Origin: Silene latifolia
Taxonomy: Eukaryota; Streptophyta; Magnoliopsida; Caryophyllales; Caryophyllaceae
Direction of reading: 5' to 3'
DNA length: 64,000 bases
Assembly: GCF_048544455.1 (NCBI RefSeq)
Contig: NC_133538.1
Span: forward strand, 22,740,469 to 22,804,468
The position numbers and the translations under genes were made by a program. This document shows, in pieces, positions 33,529-44,314 of the stretch. The notes below the pieces were generated by a model that worked only from the letters and a program-made list of their open reading frames with translations, made no database searches and had not been told where the DNA came from. Each line of letters begins with the position of its first letter. Within the stretch, counting starts at the first letter, position 1.

Positions 33529-34344
33529 TTATTTACCTACTGGAACAACTTTTCCAGCTTTAATATCGCTAAGATACTTTGGACAATTCCTCTTCCAATG
33601 CCCAACACTATTACAATAGTGGCATTTGTCCCCGGACGGGGCACCCTTCTTGGGCTTAGAGGAGCTAGCTTCGAAGGCCTTTCCTTTGTTCTTGCAGGGA
33701 GTTTGCTTCTTTCCCTTATTGCCACCTTTCTTAAAATTCCCTTTGCTCCTATGATTAATGTTGAGCACATCCTTGGTGCTGCTAACACTTAGCCCCATGT
33801 CCTTCTCGGCTTGCACAAGAATTTTGTGCAATTCATCGAGGGAAACTTTCAAGTTTTGCATATTAAAAGTCACCCTGAATTGAACATATGCCTTAACCTT
33901 GCTCAAGGAGTGAAGAATTCGATCAATGATGAGTTCTTCGGGAATTTCTACCTTTTCCATCTTTAGAGTCTCAACATGCTCCATCAACTTGAGCAAATGA
34001 GGGCTAACTTTTTGGCCCTCCTTGATGTTGAGATCGAAGAATGCGGATGCGGCTTCATATTTAATGATCCTCGGAGCTTTTGAAAACATGGTCACAAGTT
34101 TCGTATAGATCTCATATGCGGTGCTATTCTTTATAGCACTCCTTTGGAGTTCGGCCTCCATAGAGAAGATCAACAAATTTTTAATCGCGGCTGACTCCTT
34201 TTGGTAAGTCTCGTAGGATTGCCTAGCGGCGGGGGTAGACCTTGCGGTAGGTGCGGCGGGAGAGGCCTCAGTAAGGTAACGAAACTTTTCGTCACCCTCC
34301 GCGGCCAAGCGAAGTTGTGCGTCCCTCGGAGAAATTGGACCCAT
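33529..34344 (-). CDS. Copia B Gag (UBN2/retrotran_gag-2 type), N-terminally truncated
   Basis: A 271-codon open frame. Residues ~40-185 are the copia Gag domain: QKESAAIKNLLIFSMEAELQ, MFSKAPRIIKYEAASAFFDL, KVSPHLLKLMEHVETLKM, IDRILHSLSKVKAYVQFRVT. A basic lysine-rich segment (~205-235) leads to CHYCNSVGHWKRNC at about 243-256, an intact C-x2-C-x4-H-x4-C zinc knuckle. It ends DIKAGKVVPVGK with a stop where copia C continues into protease. Compared with copia C (54.4 kb), about 40-50 N-terminal residues are missing and replaced by unrelated sequence, so the start MGPISPRDAQ is not the original one. Confidence 0.82.
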   Translation of the reverse strand: MGPISPRDAQLRLAAEGDEKFRYLTEASPAAPTARSTPAARQSYETYQKESAAIKNLLIFSMEAELQRSAIKNSTAYEIYTKLVTMFSKAPRIIKYEAASAFFDLNIKEGQKVSPHLLKLMEHVETLKMEKVEIPEELIIDRILHSLSKVKAYVQFRVTFNMQNLKVSLDELHKILVQAEKDMGLSVSSTKDVLNINHRSKGNFKKGGNKGKKQTPCKNKGKAFEASSSKPKKGAPSGDKCHYCNSVGHWKRNCPKYLSDIKAGKVVPVGK

Positions 34345-34620
34345 TCTTTTTTAATTTATATCGATACATGAAGGATCGGAGCGAGGAAACATTGGTAAGA
34401 GTGTTCGAGCTAGTGTTTGCGGATGAATTTGGAGTTGTCATTGCGATTGAGAAACAATTTTTTGACTACAAAAAAAAGGAAGTGAAGGAATTAATAAACA
34501 TCTATCGTTTTAATAATTCTTGTAAACATTTTAAACAAGTTTTTAAACATTTATATAGTGACCTCTACCCAACTACTCTAATTGATTCCGAGATCCAAAT
34601 TCATATTAACTCGGGCACGG
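34345..34620 (+). pseudogene. Unrecognised open frame interrupted by solo LTR B
   Basis: A plus-strand open frame (part of 34,317-34,649) reads YMKDRSEETLVRVFELVFAD, KEVKELINIYRFNNSCKHFK, LYSDLYPTTLIDSEIQIHIN. It is cut at 34,620 by a solo LTR. Past the insertion (from 36,130) the frame runs on only about 12 codons before a stop. It has a charged, helical look without any motif I can name. It sits between the truncated copia B gag and the Tat element's LTR end, so it may be part of a gypsy LTR or a small host gene fragment. Confidence 0.35.
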
Positions 34621-36129
34621 TGATACCCGTCGTGAGGTGTCAAAAATAAATTTATAATTTCCAACTACAACTATAGCTAGCGGCAGTCGGGTCGAACCAC
34701 AGAGAGGCAGGCGTAAATTCTAGTTGTTTAAATTCAGTCTAAGGAAACAATAAGGTGGGGGGGTTTAATTGGATTGGTCTATAGCTAATGAGCGATAAAA
34801 TAAAGTAAACTAAGCAAATAGATGAAATCAAATATAAAAGGAGGTACTAGGATGGTCGGTTCGTTATAGCTTCGACAAAGATACTAAACAGGTCTAAATC
34901 GAACACAAGTTAGGCGGGAAACAAGAGGTCCTCTCGGTCCACTCTTAACAAATAGCATCTTTCGATCTCGCTATAGGTCTCTAATATCACTAATACTGAC
35001 TCTCGTCCTGAAAAGTGACTAACGGTCTAAACTCTACTTATCTTTCGATCTCAGCACAGTTTAGTCATCTTAATTGGTGATCTAACAACTTTCCCTATCT
35101 TTCGATCTAATGGGTCAGTCATAAATTAAGCATCTAACTGGTCGCATGCATTCGATTCGTTAAATACATCATTAAAATCAATTAAAACGGATGGTAACCT
35201 CACGTGGACAGTCGATCGACCGGGTAAGGCAGTCGATCGACTGACACGCGATTCAGTCTAATTTAATACTACGCCGCCTACGCCATAACTCCCCTACATC
35301 CAAGCACAAACTATTTAGCTACTCATGCTGAAGGTGATAACAACAATAATACTAGGGCATAAAAGTACTGAATTCATAATTAAAGCGGTAGGACAAACAA
35401 TTAACATGCAACAATAAAATGGTTTCGGGAATCTAACTAGCAATTCTTTACTAATAACGAAATAGAAGTGAATTGAAATAGGGCAGAAGAATACCGAGAA
35501 TAGCAGAAGAACGATTAAGAACAAGAGCGAAAATTCCAATGCTAAACAATATTCCAAACCCTAATAAAACTCAATGTTACTATGTAAAACTTAATGTAAA
35601 AACTTGATAAAAATCGGATCCCTAAAACTGGTGTTCTAAGTTACGTTATATAGCAAACATACGTAACTTTTATTTCCAAAACCTAAACTCAATGGGCTTG
35701 CGCTTCCTCGGTCTTTTAATTCTCGTCTGGAATAGCAGTTTGGTCGATCGACTGCTAGGACTGGTCGATCGACCGGTCTTCAGTATACAGTAGCTTCCGG
35801 AACCCGCAGGTTGGTCGATCGACTGATGGCAGTGGTCGATCGACTGCTTGAGCTGCTACTTGACTTCTATAATCTTGTGGATTTGTCTTTTGGGCCTTGA
35901 ATTGCGCACCAAGCTCGTTCCTTAAGCGAATACTTCACGTCAAATGCAATGCAAGATACTCGGGGATGGATTTAGGTCGATTTCCGCTAGATTCTTCACA
36001 TTTCTGCAATAATGTACAGAAATACGGAATTAGACGGAAATAGGGAGAAATGGCAGCTTAAACTACACAAATGAGCTCTGAAATGCGTGTAAAATGGGAT
36101 GTAAAACATCATATAAAAGACACGCATCA
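34621..36129 (-). mobile_element. Solo LTR B with CACGG target duplication
   Basis: A 1,509-bp LTR, TGATACCCGTCG...CACGCATCA, flanked by CACGG at 34,616-34,620 and 36,130-36,134. Its first ~120 bp share layout with the element A LTR (AGCGGxAGTxGGGTCGAxC...AGAGGCxGG), so it belongs to a sister family and probably the same (minus) orientation. It has six GTCGATCGAC-core palindromes. Confidence 0.88.
35210..35845. promoter_or_regulatory. Phased palindromes in solo LTR B (6 sites)
   Basis: Sites start at 35,210 (AGTCGATCGACC), 35,231 (AGTCGATCGACT), 35,752 (GGTCGATCGACT), 35,763 (GGTCGATCGACC), 35,813 and 35,834 (GGTCGATCGACT). Pair gaps are 21, 11 and 21. The core TCGATCGA is kept while the flanking pair is G...C instead of C...G. 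Confidence 0.6.
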
Positions 36130-36734
36130 CACGGTGAGCCGATTCATCACTAATCAATATAACTCGGTGGATTAACTCTTTAATTGATTCTACTACTAGA
36201 ACTCTCAGTCGATAAAATTACTTTAATATTTATCTTAAGCCCGGAAAACATGCGGCTATAGTCGCGAATATTTCCGTTGAGCTCAATCCAAATTTCGATG
36301 TAATAACAATTTACTACCCACTTACCCAACGTAACAAGTTTAGCATCCCGGTAAGCCGAGCCTACTTCCTTATGAAATTGGGATTCATGGTTCTACTATT
36401 TGGTAAGGCTAATTCTCAATTATAATTTAGTGAGAGGTCTTGTCAACTTATTATCTATCACGTTATAAGTGAACTAAAGCGGTGAACTACGATAATTATA
36501 ATTGACACGGTCGATGACTCGATAAAATGATATGCATGTGTAGTTATGGCGATTTGGCTATGCATGCAAACATATAAAACAAATGCAAAGCAAAACAATA
36601 AAATCCTAGTGAAATTATTTAAACTTCCTAGCACGTAATCTCACACAAACTCATTTCTCTGAAATTTGTTTTTTAAATTTCACATTAAAATTTAGTGGCG
36701 ACTCCTTTCAACGATGTATTTCCCTTTTCCACAA
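36130..36734 (+). repeat. Tat/Ogre-like 5' LTR end
   Basis: The sequence up to the primer site. Its last part (36,610-36,720, GTGAAATTATTTAAACTT...TTTAGTGGCGACTCCTTTC) closely matches 60,688-60,795, the end of the LTR at the other side of the element. Upstream of 36,610 the two do not align, so the LTR start cannot be fixed. Confidence 0.6.
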
Positions 36735-36736
36735 TT

Positions 36737-36753
36737 TGGCGACTTCACTGGGA
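36737..36753 (+). promoter_or_regulatory. Tat/Ogre primer binding site (tRNA-Arg type, mutated)
   Basis: TGGCGACTTCACTGGGA resembles TGGCGACTCCGCTGGGGA, the site used by Ogre/Tat gypsy elements. It follows the LTR end at TTTTCCACA. Confidence 0.7.
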
Positions 36754-37727
36754 CTGTGATACTCGAAAAGGAAAATGATGGCTATTAGGATTATCTAGGA
36801 CATGTCTTTTTTTCATTTATCATGCATAAACCCAAATGAGACTCTGGGATTCGGACCATTTCTCCCCTTGGGTCGATTTCAAGATAGGGAAATGACGTCC
36901 ACTGTGCCAGACTTAATGGTTAAGGTGGTTTTGCTAATCAGTGACTCGCCATATCGCACAGTGTGTATGGTGAGTTAGCCGTTTCCTGACAGAGTGGAAT
37001 CATTGGCATGGACCCGATTTAGATGACCGACCGAGACTTAGAAGAGTCTACGCTCATGCATAACATCCTTAATATGCGAATGACTAATTGTGTTTGCTGA
37101 GTCGGTTTTTGTTTTTAAACCTTTTCGACATTTTTAGTCAAAATAGTTGTCTTTTTTGGAAAAAAATCAAGTCGTTTTTCAATGCCTGTCAATTTCGACA
37201 ATTTTGGTCCCTTTTACCCATGATTTTCGAAAAATTCAAGCTCCACTTCGTTCGAACATTTTTGAAGCGAAATTCTATCCAAATTCGTTCGAATTTTCGG
37301 CCCAAAAATGAAGTTTTTAAGCCGTTATGTTGCCCATTTCAAATATGGATTTTAAAATATCTGTTTTCAAATCGATCCAATTCAGTTCCTGAACCACAAC
37401 CGAGCATGAGATGCGTCAAGTATTGAGTAGTGTCTAAGCCATGTAAGGTCATTCGTTGTCATGTCCCACGAAGTCTAGGACACGATCCATGACGGTCACC
37501 CAAGTTCACATCTTGAATTCGAGTCGAGTAGGTCTAAGTTAAATCACGAGAAACGTCTCAACCAGGCTATTTTGGGCATTTTCAAGAAGCCCATGGGCCA
37601 AGCACGGTCCAATAAAGAGTTTAATAACACGAAGCCCAGTTTAGAATCGAGTCGTTATGTTGTCAGTCTCGTTTGAATCACGAGTCTAAGTCGAGTCGAT
37701 GTCTAAATCAAACCACGAGTCGAATCG
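36754..37727 (+). other. Leader of the Tat/Ogre-like element
   Basis: No gene recognised. The open frame at 37,088-37,426 has low-complexity Phe/Leu-rich composition and no motif. Confidence 0.55.
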
Positions 37728-38620
37728 GTGTCTAATATGAACCGTGAGTCGAGCCCATGGCCAGATAAGCCCAAGTTCTTATTGAGTCGAGTCTTTGGGG
37801 TGTGCAGGTTTGTGTTCGATTATTGCTTGGTTCGAGGCTTTCTTGTAGAAAGGCCACCGAAAACTCGATTTCAAACAATAGAAGACGCTGTCAACAAGCT
37901 TACCCAGGCCGTAAACGTCATGATGGCTCAAATGGAACTAATTGAATCCAAGTTGAGAAGTAAAGCATCTTCACTCACCCCGCCCATGACTGATTTGGAG
38001 AAACGGTTCAAGTTCATCGAGGACCGTCTGAAACTGTCCTAGAGGAAGGACAACCATGATGAAAATGCTAGGGTGTATACCCCAATTCAAGGCAAGCTAC
38101 CCACCAACTTTGTGCTCATTGATATCCCCAAATTCAAGGGCACAGAGAACCCAGTCCTTCATGCTAAAGCTTATAAGGAGTAAATATCCTTAAAGGGAGT
38201 GCCCGCTGATATGCTCTCCCAAATTTTTGCCCAATCCTTGGAAGAACACCCGAAGGCATGGTTTTACTATATTGAACATAAGAACTTCGCTATATTCGAA
38301 GATATCACCACGGAGTTCTGTAAATATTATGCTGATAATATGTAAATACAAACCAGCATGAGAACACTAGAAGTTCTGACCCAGAAAGAAAATGAAGTGT
38401 TTACTGATTTCCACTTGAGGTGGCACGCAGAAAGCGTGAAACTTGCTAGAAAGCCGTAATAAAGTGAAATGGTAGACAAGTTCGTAAAGAATCTATAGCC
38501 CGTTTACCATGAAGCAGTCAAGTATTAAAACTTTAATTCCTTTAAGGAGTTGGCCAAAATTGGGAGAAAAGTTGAAGATGATGTTATAAAGGAAGAAAAT
38601 GGATGACCTAAGAGGTATAC
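37728..38620 (+). pseudogene. Tat/Ogre Gag
   Basis: The first part (37,728-38,042) includes a coiled-coil-like stretch (IEDAVNKLTQAVNVMMAQME, LEKRFKFIEDRL). The capsid domain follows at 38,100-38,600: IPKFKGTENPVLHAKAYKE, ISLKGVPADMLSQIFAQSLE, AWFYYIEHKNFAIFEDITTE, EVFTDFHLRWHAESVKLARK. The order and motifs are those of Ogre/Tat Gag. At least six in-frame stops (for example after AYKE, ADNM and ARKP) make it non-functional. Confidence 0.72.
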
Positions 38621-38819
38621 AGGGTCTCTTCCTGAAAGGGTAAGGCTTCAGTAACAAGTCATTTTGTGGAGGCTGTCCATCTGCTAGAAGGACAGTCGAA
38701 GGGGCCACAGCGCCATAATTTTTGGGCATTCACTGATATCGGATGTACCTATACTTATGCTCTCCAAAGGTTGATAGCCCAGGGAAAGCTGAAGCCTATT
38801 GGTCCAACTCCGGACCCTC

Positions 38820-39380
38820 CTATTGAAAAACAAGGTAAAGGGTGATAGCCAGATGCCCTAGTGTGTCTTTCACCAAGCGATTGGTCATGATACTAAAAGG
38901 TGCTTTAGATTAAAGCACGAAATCCAAGATATAATTGAGAACGGAATGCTCCCAATCCCAGCTTCAAGGCCCAATAACGTTACTAACCCATTCGGTGATC
39001 ATGCTAATCACGTCACTGTTGGAGATATTGTTGATTATTCCCATCTCATTCGTCCATGTTTTCTAAAAGGGGTGTTTGTTGGGAAAATATTTATAGATTG
39101 CGCCAAATTCATGTTGAACTTCGAGAATGAAATTGAAGTCGAAAACTTTGCCGTTGACTGTACTCCTTATATTTTAGGGAGTGCTAATGAAATCAATTGG
39201 GTCTGGGCTGATGATGAAGATGATGTATACCTTACCAAAGGTGCCGCTTTTCCGCATACCCAAGAAGAAATATTGAAAGTGAGAAAGGATGCTCTCGAGT
39301 GTAACCACTTGACTCGTTCGAGGCGCCCATATCGCGTGGAGAGGGCTAGCCATACCTCTAATTTTAAGGATGTTTTCTAG
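38820..39380 (+). pseudogene. Tat/Ogre Gag-Pol linker with zinc-like motif
   Basis: Around 38,860-38,945 a frameshifted reading gives FHQAIGHDTKRCFRLKHEIQ then DIIENGML, the short zinc-type motif typical before the linker in Ogre polyproteins. The open frame 38,946-39,380 continues MLPIPASRPNNVTNPFGDHA...FLKGVFVGKIFIDCAKF. The protease active site is not evident (FIDCAK may be a remnant of it). It ends SNFKDVF. Confidence 0.5.
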
Positions 39381-40468
39381 AAAAGACGTCGTCTAAAGAG
39401 CCTGCAACAGTCGAGGTTCTTGGTTAAGGGTCGACCTCAAAGGATTCCCCTATCAAGCAATTCCAAAAGACTTAATCAGAAAATGCAGCTTGGGAACGAT
39501 CACTCGAGCAAGAGTATGATAGGGTAAACAAGCTAATAAAGGACAGAGTTTCCCAACCTTGGTACATAGAACTTCAACGGTATCGAGAAGAAAACAGGCA
39601 GATACAAGCTTCACGCTATTTGGATTTCATCAAAAATCCCTCTGGACCTATGGTCCTTCATAGCGTGAATAAAAGATCACCAATACACCGAGTGCTCTCT
39701 TCAGAAGATTTGATGGTCGGGTACATATTACCCAGGTGTAGTTGGGATGCAGCCACTGTATGTAAAGCAACAAAGGTTTGGCTTCAATGGTTATTCAAAT
39801 TGGCAAAGAGGATGTCAGACGTAGTATGGAAAGCAAACACGGACCAAGATATTTACTATGCCACGGAGAAGAGGTTCTATTGCCCCTGAGGCGAACTTTT
39901 CAAGCTAGATGATGATTCTGGATCTGAGCCTGAGTCTGAGTCTGGGTCTGATCTCCGTCTTAGGGTTGAGTCTAAGGAGTCAAGTGTTGAAAACACCCCT
40001 TACCCAGTCTTTCCTTCTCATCTACGCCTTCCTAGTCCTAGCAGTCCGGGGCCTGTCCCAAATGCTCATATCTCACAGCTGACCTCTGATCAGTTGGCTC
40101 AAATATTGGCACAATTTGCGCAGTTTCAAATCAATAATAATAAAAATCAGTTTGCTTACGACTCGTTTTATTTACATTGCAATTCAATTTTTGAAAATGA
40201 TTGTTTTAGTAATGACATTGAGAATGAGGTCGAAGATGAAAAGATTGAAGATGATGATGAGCTTTCAGCACCTCCACAACTGGTTAAAGGGTTAGAGGAA
40301 TAAAATCAGAAAAATTCGTTGGTCGAGGATACCAAAACAATCAATGTAGGAACCTTGATAGAACCACGAGAGCTCAAAATATGGTATACCTTAGATCCTA
40401 CAGAAAAGCAAGGGTTTGTTAATCTATTGGGTTAGTTCAAGCATGTATTTGCATGGTCTTATAGAGAT
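39381..40468 (+). pseudogene. Tat/Ogre Pol N-terminal variable region
   Basis: Two open stretches lie between linker and RT: 39,620-39,889 (GPMVLHSVNKRSPIHRVLSS) and 40,094-40,303, a low-complexity asparagine- and acid-rich stretch (DIENEVEDEKIEDDDELSAP). Ogre-type elements have a long poorly conserved segment here. From 40,320 the sequence leads into RT with TIEPRELKIW-like and KHVFAWSYRDMPGIDREI motifs. Confidence 0.5.
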
Positions 40469-41095
40469 ATGCCGGGAATCGACAGGGAAATCACGAATCA
40501 TCAAATCCCAGTTAAACCAGGTTTTAAGCAAGTAAAACAGAAGCTACGCAGAATGCGAATCGAGTGGTCCATAAGAGTCAAAGAAGAAATTGACAAACAA
40601 TTCAAAGCCGGGTTTATCAAAGTGTCGGAATACTCAGATTGTCTTGCTAACGTAGTGCCAGTGCCGAAGAAAGACGGGAAAGTTCGACTTTGTGTAGATT
40701 TTCGTGACCTGAACAATGCAAGTCCGAAGGAAGATTTCCCTCTACCTCACATTGATATATTGGTAGACAATACCGCCAATCATGCCCTCTTATCTTTCAT
40801 GGATGGGTATGCTGGCTACAATCAGATAAAGATGGGGGAAGAAGATATACATAAAATAGTCTTTACCTCACAGTGGGGTACCTATTGTTACACGGTGATA
40901 CCTTTCGGTTTGATAAATGCCGGGGTGACATGTCAAAGAACAGCAACGATGTTCCTACATGTCATGATGCACCAAGAAGTGGAATTTTATGTCGTTGACA
41001 TGATCGTGAAGTCAAAAAAGCATAGTGGTCATCTCGAAGATTTGAGAATGTTTTTCGAGAGGTTACGAAAATACAAGATCAGACTGAACCCATAG
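40469..41095 (+). pseudogene. Tat/Ogre reverse transcriptase
   Basis: A 208-codon open frame: MPGIDREI...KQVKQKLRRMRIEWSIRVKE, then GFIKVSEYSDCLANVVPVPK, LCVDFRDLNNASPKEDFPLP (RT motif B), LLSFMDGYAGYNQIKMGEED, and TYCYTVIPFGLINAGVTCQR. The catalytic YVDD box reads FYVVDMIVKSKK, so the first catalytic Asp is replaced by Val and the enzyme would be dead. The frame stops after KYKIRLNP; the remaining RT thumb continues at 41,100-41,510 (FGVTSGKFLAEIVSHRGI...FLGRVQYISRFVAKLTMIYE) with further breaks. It belongs to the Tat lineage by sequence style. Confidence 0.85.
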
Positions 41096-41795
41096 AAATT
41101 CGCATTTGGAGTTACTTCTGGCAAATTTTTGGCCGAAATCGTTAGCCACCGAGGCATCAAATTTGACTCATCAAAGAGTAAGCCATAATGGAAATACCTT
41201 ATCCCGAAACCGAGAAGCAAAACCGATGGTTTCTAGGCCGTGTACAGTACATAAGCCGATTTGTTGCTAAGTTAACGATGATATACGAGCCGATCTTTAA
41301 GAAATTGAGGGCCGTGGGACATGAAATATGGGATGATCAATGTCAAGCCGCATTTGACAAAGTCAAGGATGTTCTATCCTCACTGCCAGTTTTTAGCCCC
41401 ACCTATATCTGGGCTACCTTTATCGTTTTATCTAACCGTAACAGATACCGCAAAGAAGGCAATGCTAGCCCAAACTGTCAACAAACAAGAAAGGGCTATT
41501 TACTACATTAGTAAAAAGTTTTTGGAATATGAAGTGAAGTACACACCTCTAGAGAAGACGTGTTTTTAATCAAGGCAACCAAGAAGTTAAGACACTATAA
41601 GCTCAATTATAGTGTGAGTGTCTATTCGATGAAGGATCTAATGAAGTACCTGTTTGAAAAACCGGTGCTCAATGGTAGAATGTAGAGATGGACTCTTATG
41701 CTATCCGAGTTTGATCTCAAATACGTACCCTTAAAAGCAATTAAGGGAAGGGTATAGCCGATTTCCTTGCGGATAACCCAATCGAAGAAATTCAG
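41096..41795 (+). pseudogene. RT thumb and gypsy RNase H, copy 1
   Basis: Fragments in several frames: AEIVSHRGIKFDSSK, WFLGRVQYISRFVAKLTM, WDDQCQAAFDKVKDVLSSLP, LTVTDTAKKAMLAQTVNKQE, AIYYISKKFLEYEVKYTPLE. The last two are the gypsy RNase H start (YYISK.....E..Y..LEK). Frameshifts near 41,400 and stops at 41,568 and later. Confidence 0.75.
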
Positions 41796-41798
41796 ATA

Positions 41799-42149
41799 GT
41801 GGATACTTGGTCATTTCCCGACAATGATGTGATTCATATAGAAGATGATCTGTGGGAGCTATACTTTGATGGAACATCGAATTATATGGGATACGGGGTC
41901 GGAATTCTCACAATCTCTCCGAAGGGTGAACACGTTCCGGTTTCAATCAAATTGGACTTTAACGTGAAGAATTATGCCCCTAAATATGAGGCATGTTTGT
42001 TGGGCTTGCGTAGCGCGCTCGATTTGGGCGTGAAGAAGCTTTTGGTACACGGGGATTCCCCCCTTGTGATTAATCAAGTAGTTGGGTCGTGGAATATCAA
42101 AAGTGATAGTTTGGCCCCATTCCAAGCAAGGATCGAAGAATTAGAATGA
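41799..42149 (+). pseudogene. Additional (dual) RNase H, copy 1
   Basis: A 116-codon open frame with LYFDGTSNYMGYGVGILTIS, YAPKYEACLLGLRSALDLGV, LLVHGDSPLVINQVVGSWNI. The D...E...D pattern (FDGT, YEAC, HGDS) is the second, archaeal-like RNase H found in Tat-lineage gypsy elements. It is intact across the catalytic residues but belongs to a broken polyprotein. Confidence 0.82.
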
Positions 42150-42248
42150 TACTTCGATGATGTCAAATATGTTCATCTTCCGCGAGATGAATATAAATTT
42201 GCAGATGCACTATCAAAACTGGCCGCGTTAATAAATATTCCCGAGTAT

Positions 42249-43558
42249 ATGGACCGTATGCCAATTCGTGTTGAAAGAAGATCATCACCCTCTTATGTGA
42301 ATATAATTAATGATATCGAAGAAAGTGAAGCTGAGCCTTGGTATATAGCTATTCTAAGGTACAAAGAAACGGAAGAATACCCAATCGACCTTGATGTACG
42401 AGGGAAGCGTGCCTTAAGAATGCTGGCATCCTAATTCATTAAAGCTGATTATGGGCAGTAATACAAAAGAACGGCCCAAGGTGTTCTATTGCGATGTGTT
42501 GATAAATTGACCGCCGATAAAATTATGGAAGAATCCCATGACGGAGAGTATCGGCCACACATGAATGCGCACTTGTTGGTTTGAAAAATCATGAGGTTGG
42601 GTTACTATTGGACAACTATGGAGACAGATTGTCGGAGATGTGCCAGGCATTGCCATAATTACCAGACTTTTGCAAATGTTCAACATGTACCACCCTCTAT
42701 GTTGTATACCATGACGTCACCCTGGCCATGTTCAACCTGGGGGATCGATATTATTGGAAAAGTAAACCCATCCGAAACGAGAGGACATTGCTTTATCCTT
42801 GTTGCAAACGACTACTTTACGAAATAGGTAGAAGCTAAGTCTTATAGAGAACTCAAGGCGAAGCAAGTGGCAAAATTCATTTAGAATGAGATCATTTGCC
42901 AATATAGAGTACCAAATGAGTTCATCAGTGATCACGGGAATCTTTTTCAAGCTGAAACTAAAACTATACTTTAGAAGTATAAGATAAAGCACCACATGTC
43001 GTCACCTTATCGACCATAGACAAATGGTGCGGTAGAGGCTGCTAACAAAATGGTTGCTGCTATTTTAAGAAAGATGTCGGATAATTACCATGAATGGCTC
43101 GATAAGATACCATTCGCATTGTGGGGGTACTGTACCTCAATTAGAAAAGCCACATGATTAACTCCCTATTACTTGGTTTATGGAATGGAGGCAGTTCAAC
43201 CAATTGAATTGGAAGTACCGTCTTTCTGGAAAGTCAAGTTTCCGGAGTGGATTAGGTTAAAGCCCGATATGACTCTTTAGTGATGCTCAATGAACGTCAT
43301 TTGAACGCGTTCTATCATATCTAACTCTATCAGAAGAGGATAGATAGAGCTTTTAACAAGAAGGTGAAACCACGAGGAATCAAGGAAGGAGATTTGATTC
43401 TAAAATCAGTTCACGCTCTAGTACCAGCGGACTCAAGGGATAAATTCAAGCCAAATTGGACTGGCCCATATTTGGTAAAGGAGATTTTATCGGGAGGTGT
43501 CGTTCGGTTGACAAATCTGGACGGAAATGACTTTGCAAATCCTACAAATTTGGATTAG
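42249..43558 (+). pseudogene. Tat/Ogre integrase, copy 1
   Basis: The H2C2 zinc module is at 42,520-42,660 (EESHDGEYRPHMNAH, then LGYYWTTMETDCRRCARHCH). The catalytic core follows at 42,720-43,250: WGIDIIGKVNPSETRGHCFI (first Asp), FISDHGNLF (second Asp), TNGAVEAANKMVAAILRKMS (Glu), LDKIPFALWGYCTSIRKAT, YYLVYGMEAVQPIELEVPSF. The C-terminal GPY/F-like module is at 43,364-43,558 (DKFKPNWTGPYLVKEILSGG). There are several stops, so this is a pseudogene. Confidence 0.78.
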
Positions 43559-43964
43559 TTGAAGAAGTACAACCCTTGAAAAGGTCTCATTCTCAAATGT
43601 TATGAAATAATATTCGAATTGCTTTGTTCTTAGAATAAGTCATAAGTTGTGGACATTTGTTGACGCTGCATGAAATATTTTCAATGGGAGAACTACGTAC
43701 CCGGTTTGATTCTGTTGCAAAGAAGATATGTAGGCAACTCTCAAAAGAGTACAACCGGAAACTTTGTAATGCAAAAATGAATTTTTATGCATAAATTGGA
43801 ATTTATAATAAATAGTAGTTTTTTATTTATTCTTTATTTCCTGGCGAAGCTCATTAAAAAGTTTATTTTGGGCTATGCTCATCACACACAAGTAGAAGGA
43901 AAGCACCCAACATAATAGAAGATAATAGAGAGAAGAAAAAGTTAAGCAGCTAAGTCCTAGCCTA

Positions 43965-44306
43965 AGCCGAACCCGGGTCGCGAGGCCCATCACGTCGAGA
44001 TGATGTCTCACCCATCATCACCCTAGCCCGTTTCATCGAAGGAGTCACGTCTTCTTCACGCGGGCCAAGTCGGTTTTTCACACTCGGTCGAGGACCAAGC
44101 CTGTCAGCCAAAGATGGCCTATTGCTAGTCGTCGAACCCATCCTTTGCCACCAAACACTTGGAGGCTTAGGTTCAGTCCTAGAGTTCTTGTCGGTCCCAG
44201 TTCCAGACTAAGAAAGGGTCGAGAATTTTTCTTTGAAGTAAGATTGGTTCAGCAAGATATCTTGGTGATACTTCCATTCCACAGCATCATCCTTCCGCAG
44301 TTTCCT
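43965..44306 (-). pseudogene. Antisense ORF of the Tat 3' region, copy 1
   Basis: On the minus strand, opposite to pol, a readable frame gives RKDDAVEWKYHQDILLNQSY then FKEKFSTLS, stop, SGTGTDKNSRTEPKPPSVWW and SLADRLGPRPSVKNRLGPRE, VMMGETSSRRDGPRDPGSA, stop. Tat-branch elements are known to carry an extra antisense ORF between integrase and the 3' LTR. One internal stop (at 44,208-44,210) is absent from copy 2, and copy 2's own stop is absent here. Confidence 0.5.
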
Positions 44307-44314
44307 TCTACGCT

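Larger units (their letters stand above)
41043..44314 (+). repeat. 3.27-kb tandem duplication, copy 1
   Basis: It runs from TTTGAGAATGTTTTTCGAGA, just after the RT active site, to TTCCGCAGTTTCCTTCTA. The same sequence restarts at 44,315. The offset is about 3,272 bp. It covers RT thumb, RNase H, additional RNase H, integrase and 3' antisense ORF. Confidence 0.9.

Noticed and set aside
44082..44093. ACTCGGTCGAGG as an extra palindrome site (also near 47,349), and CGATCGAG near 51,590
   Set aside because: These are single, unphased occurrences inside coding or antisense-coding sequence and are likely chance.
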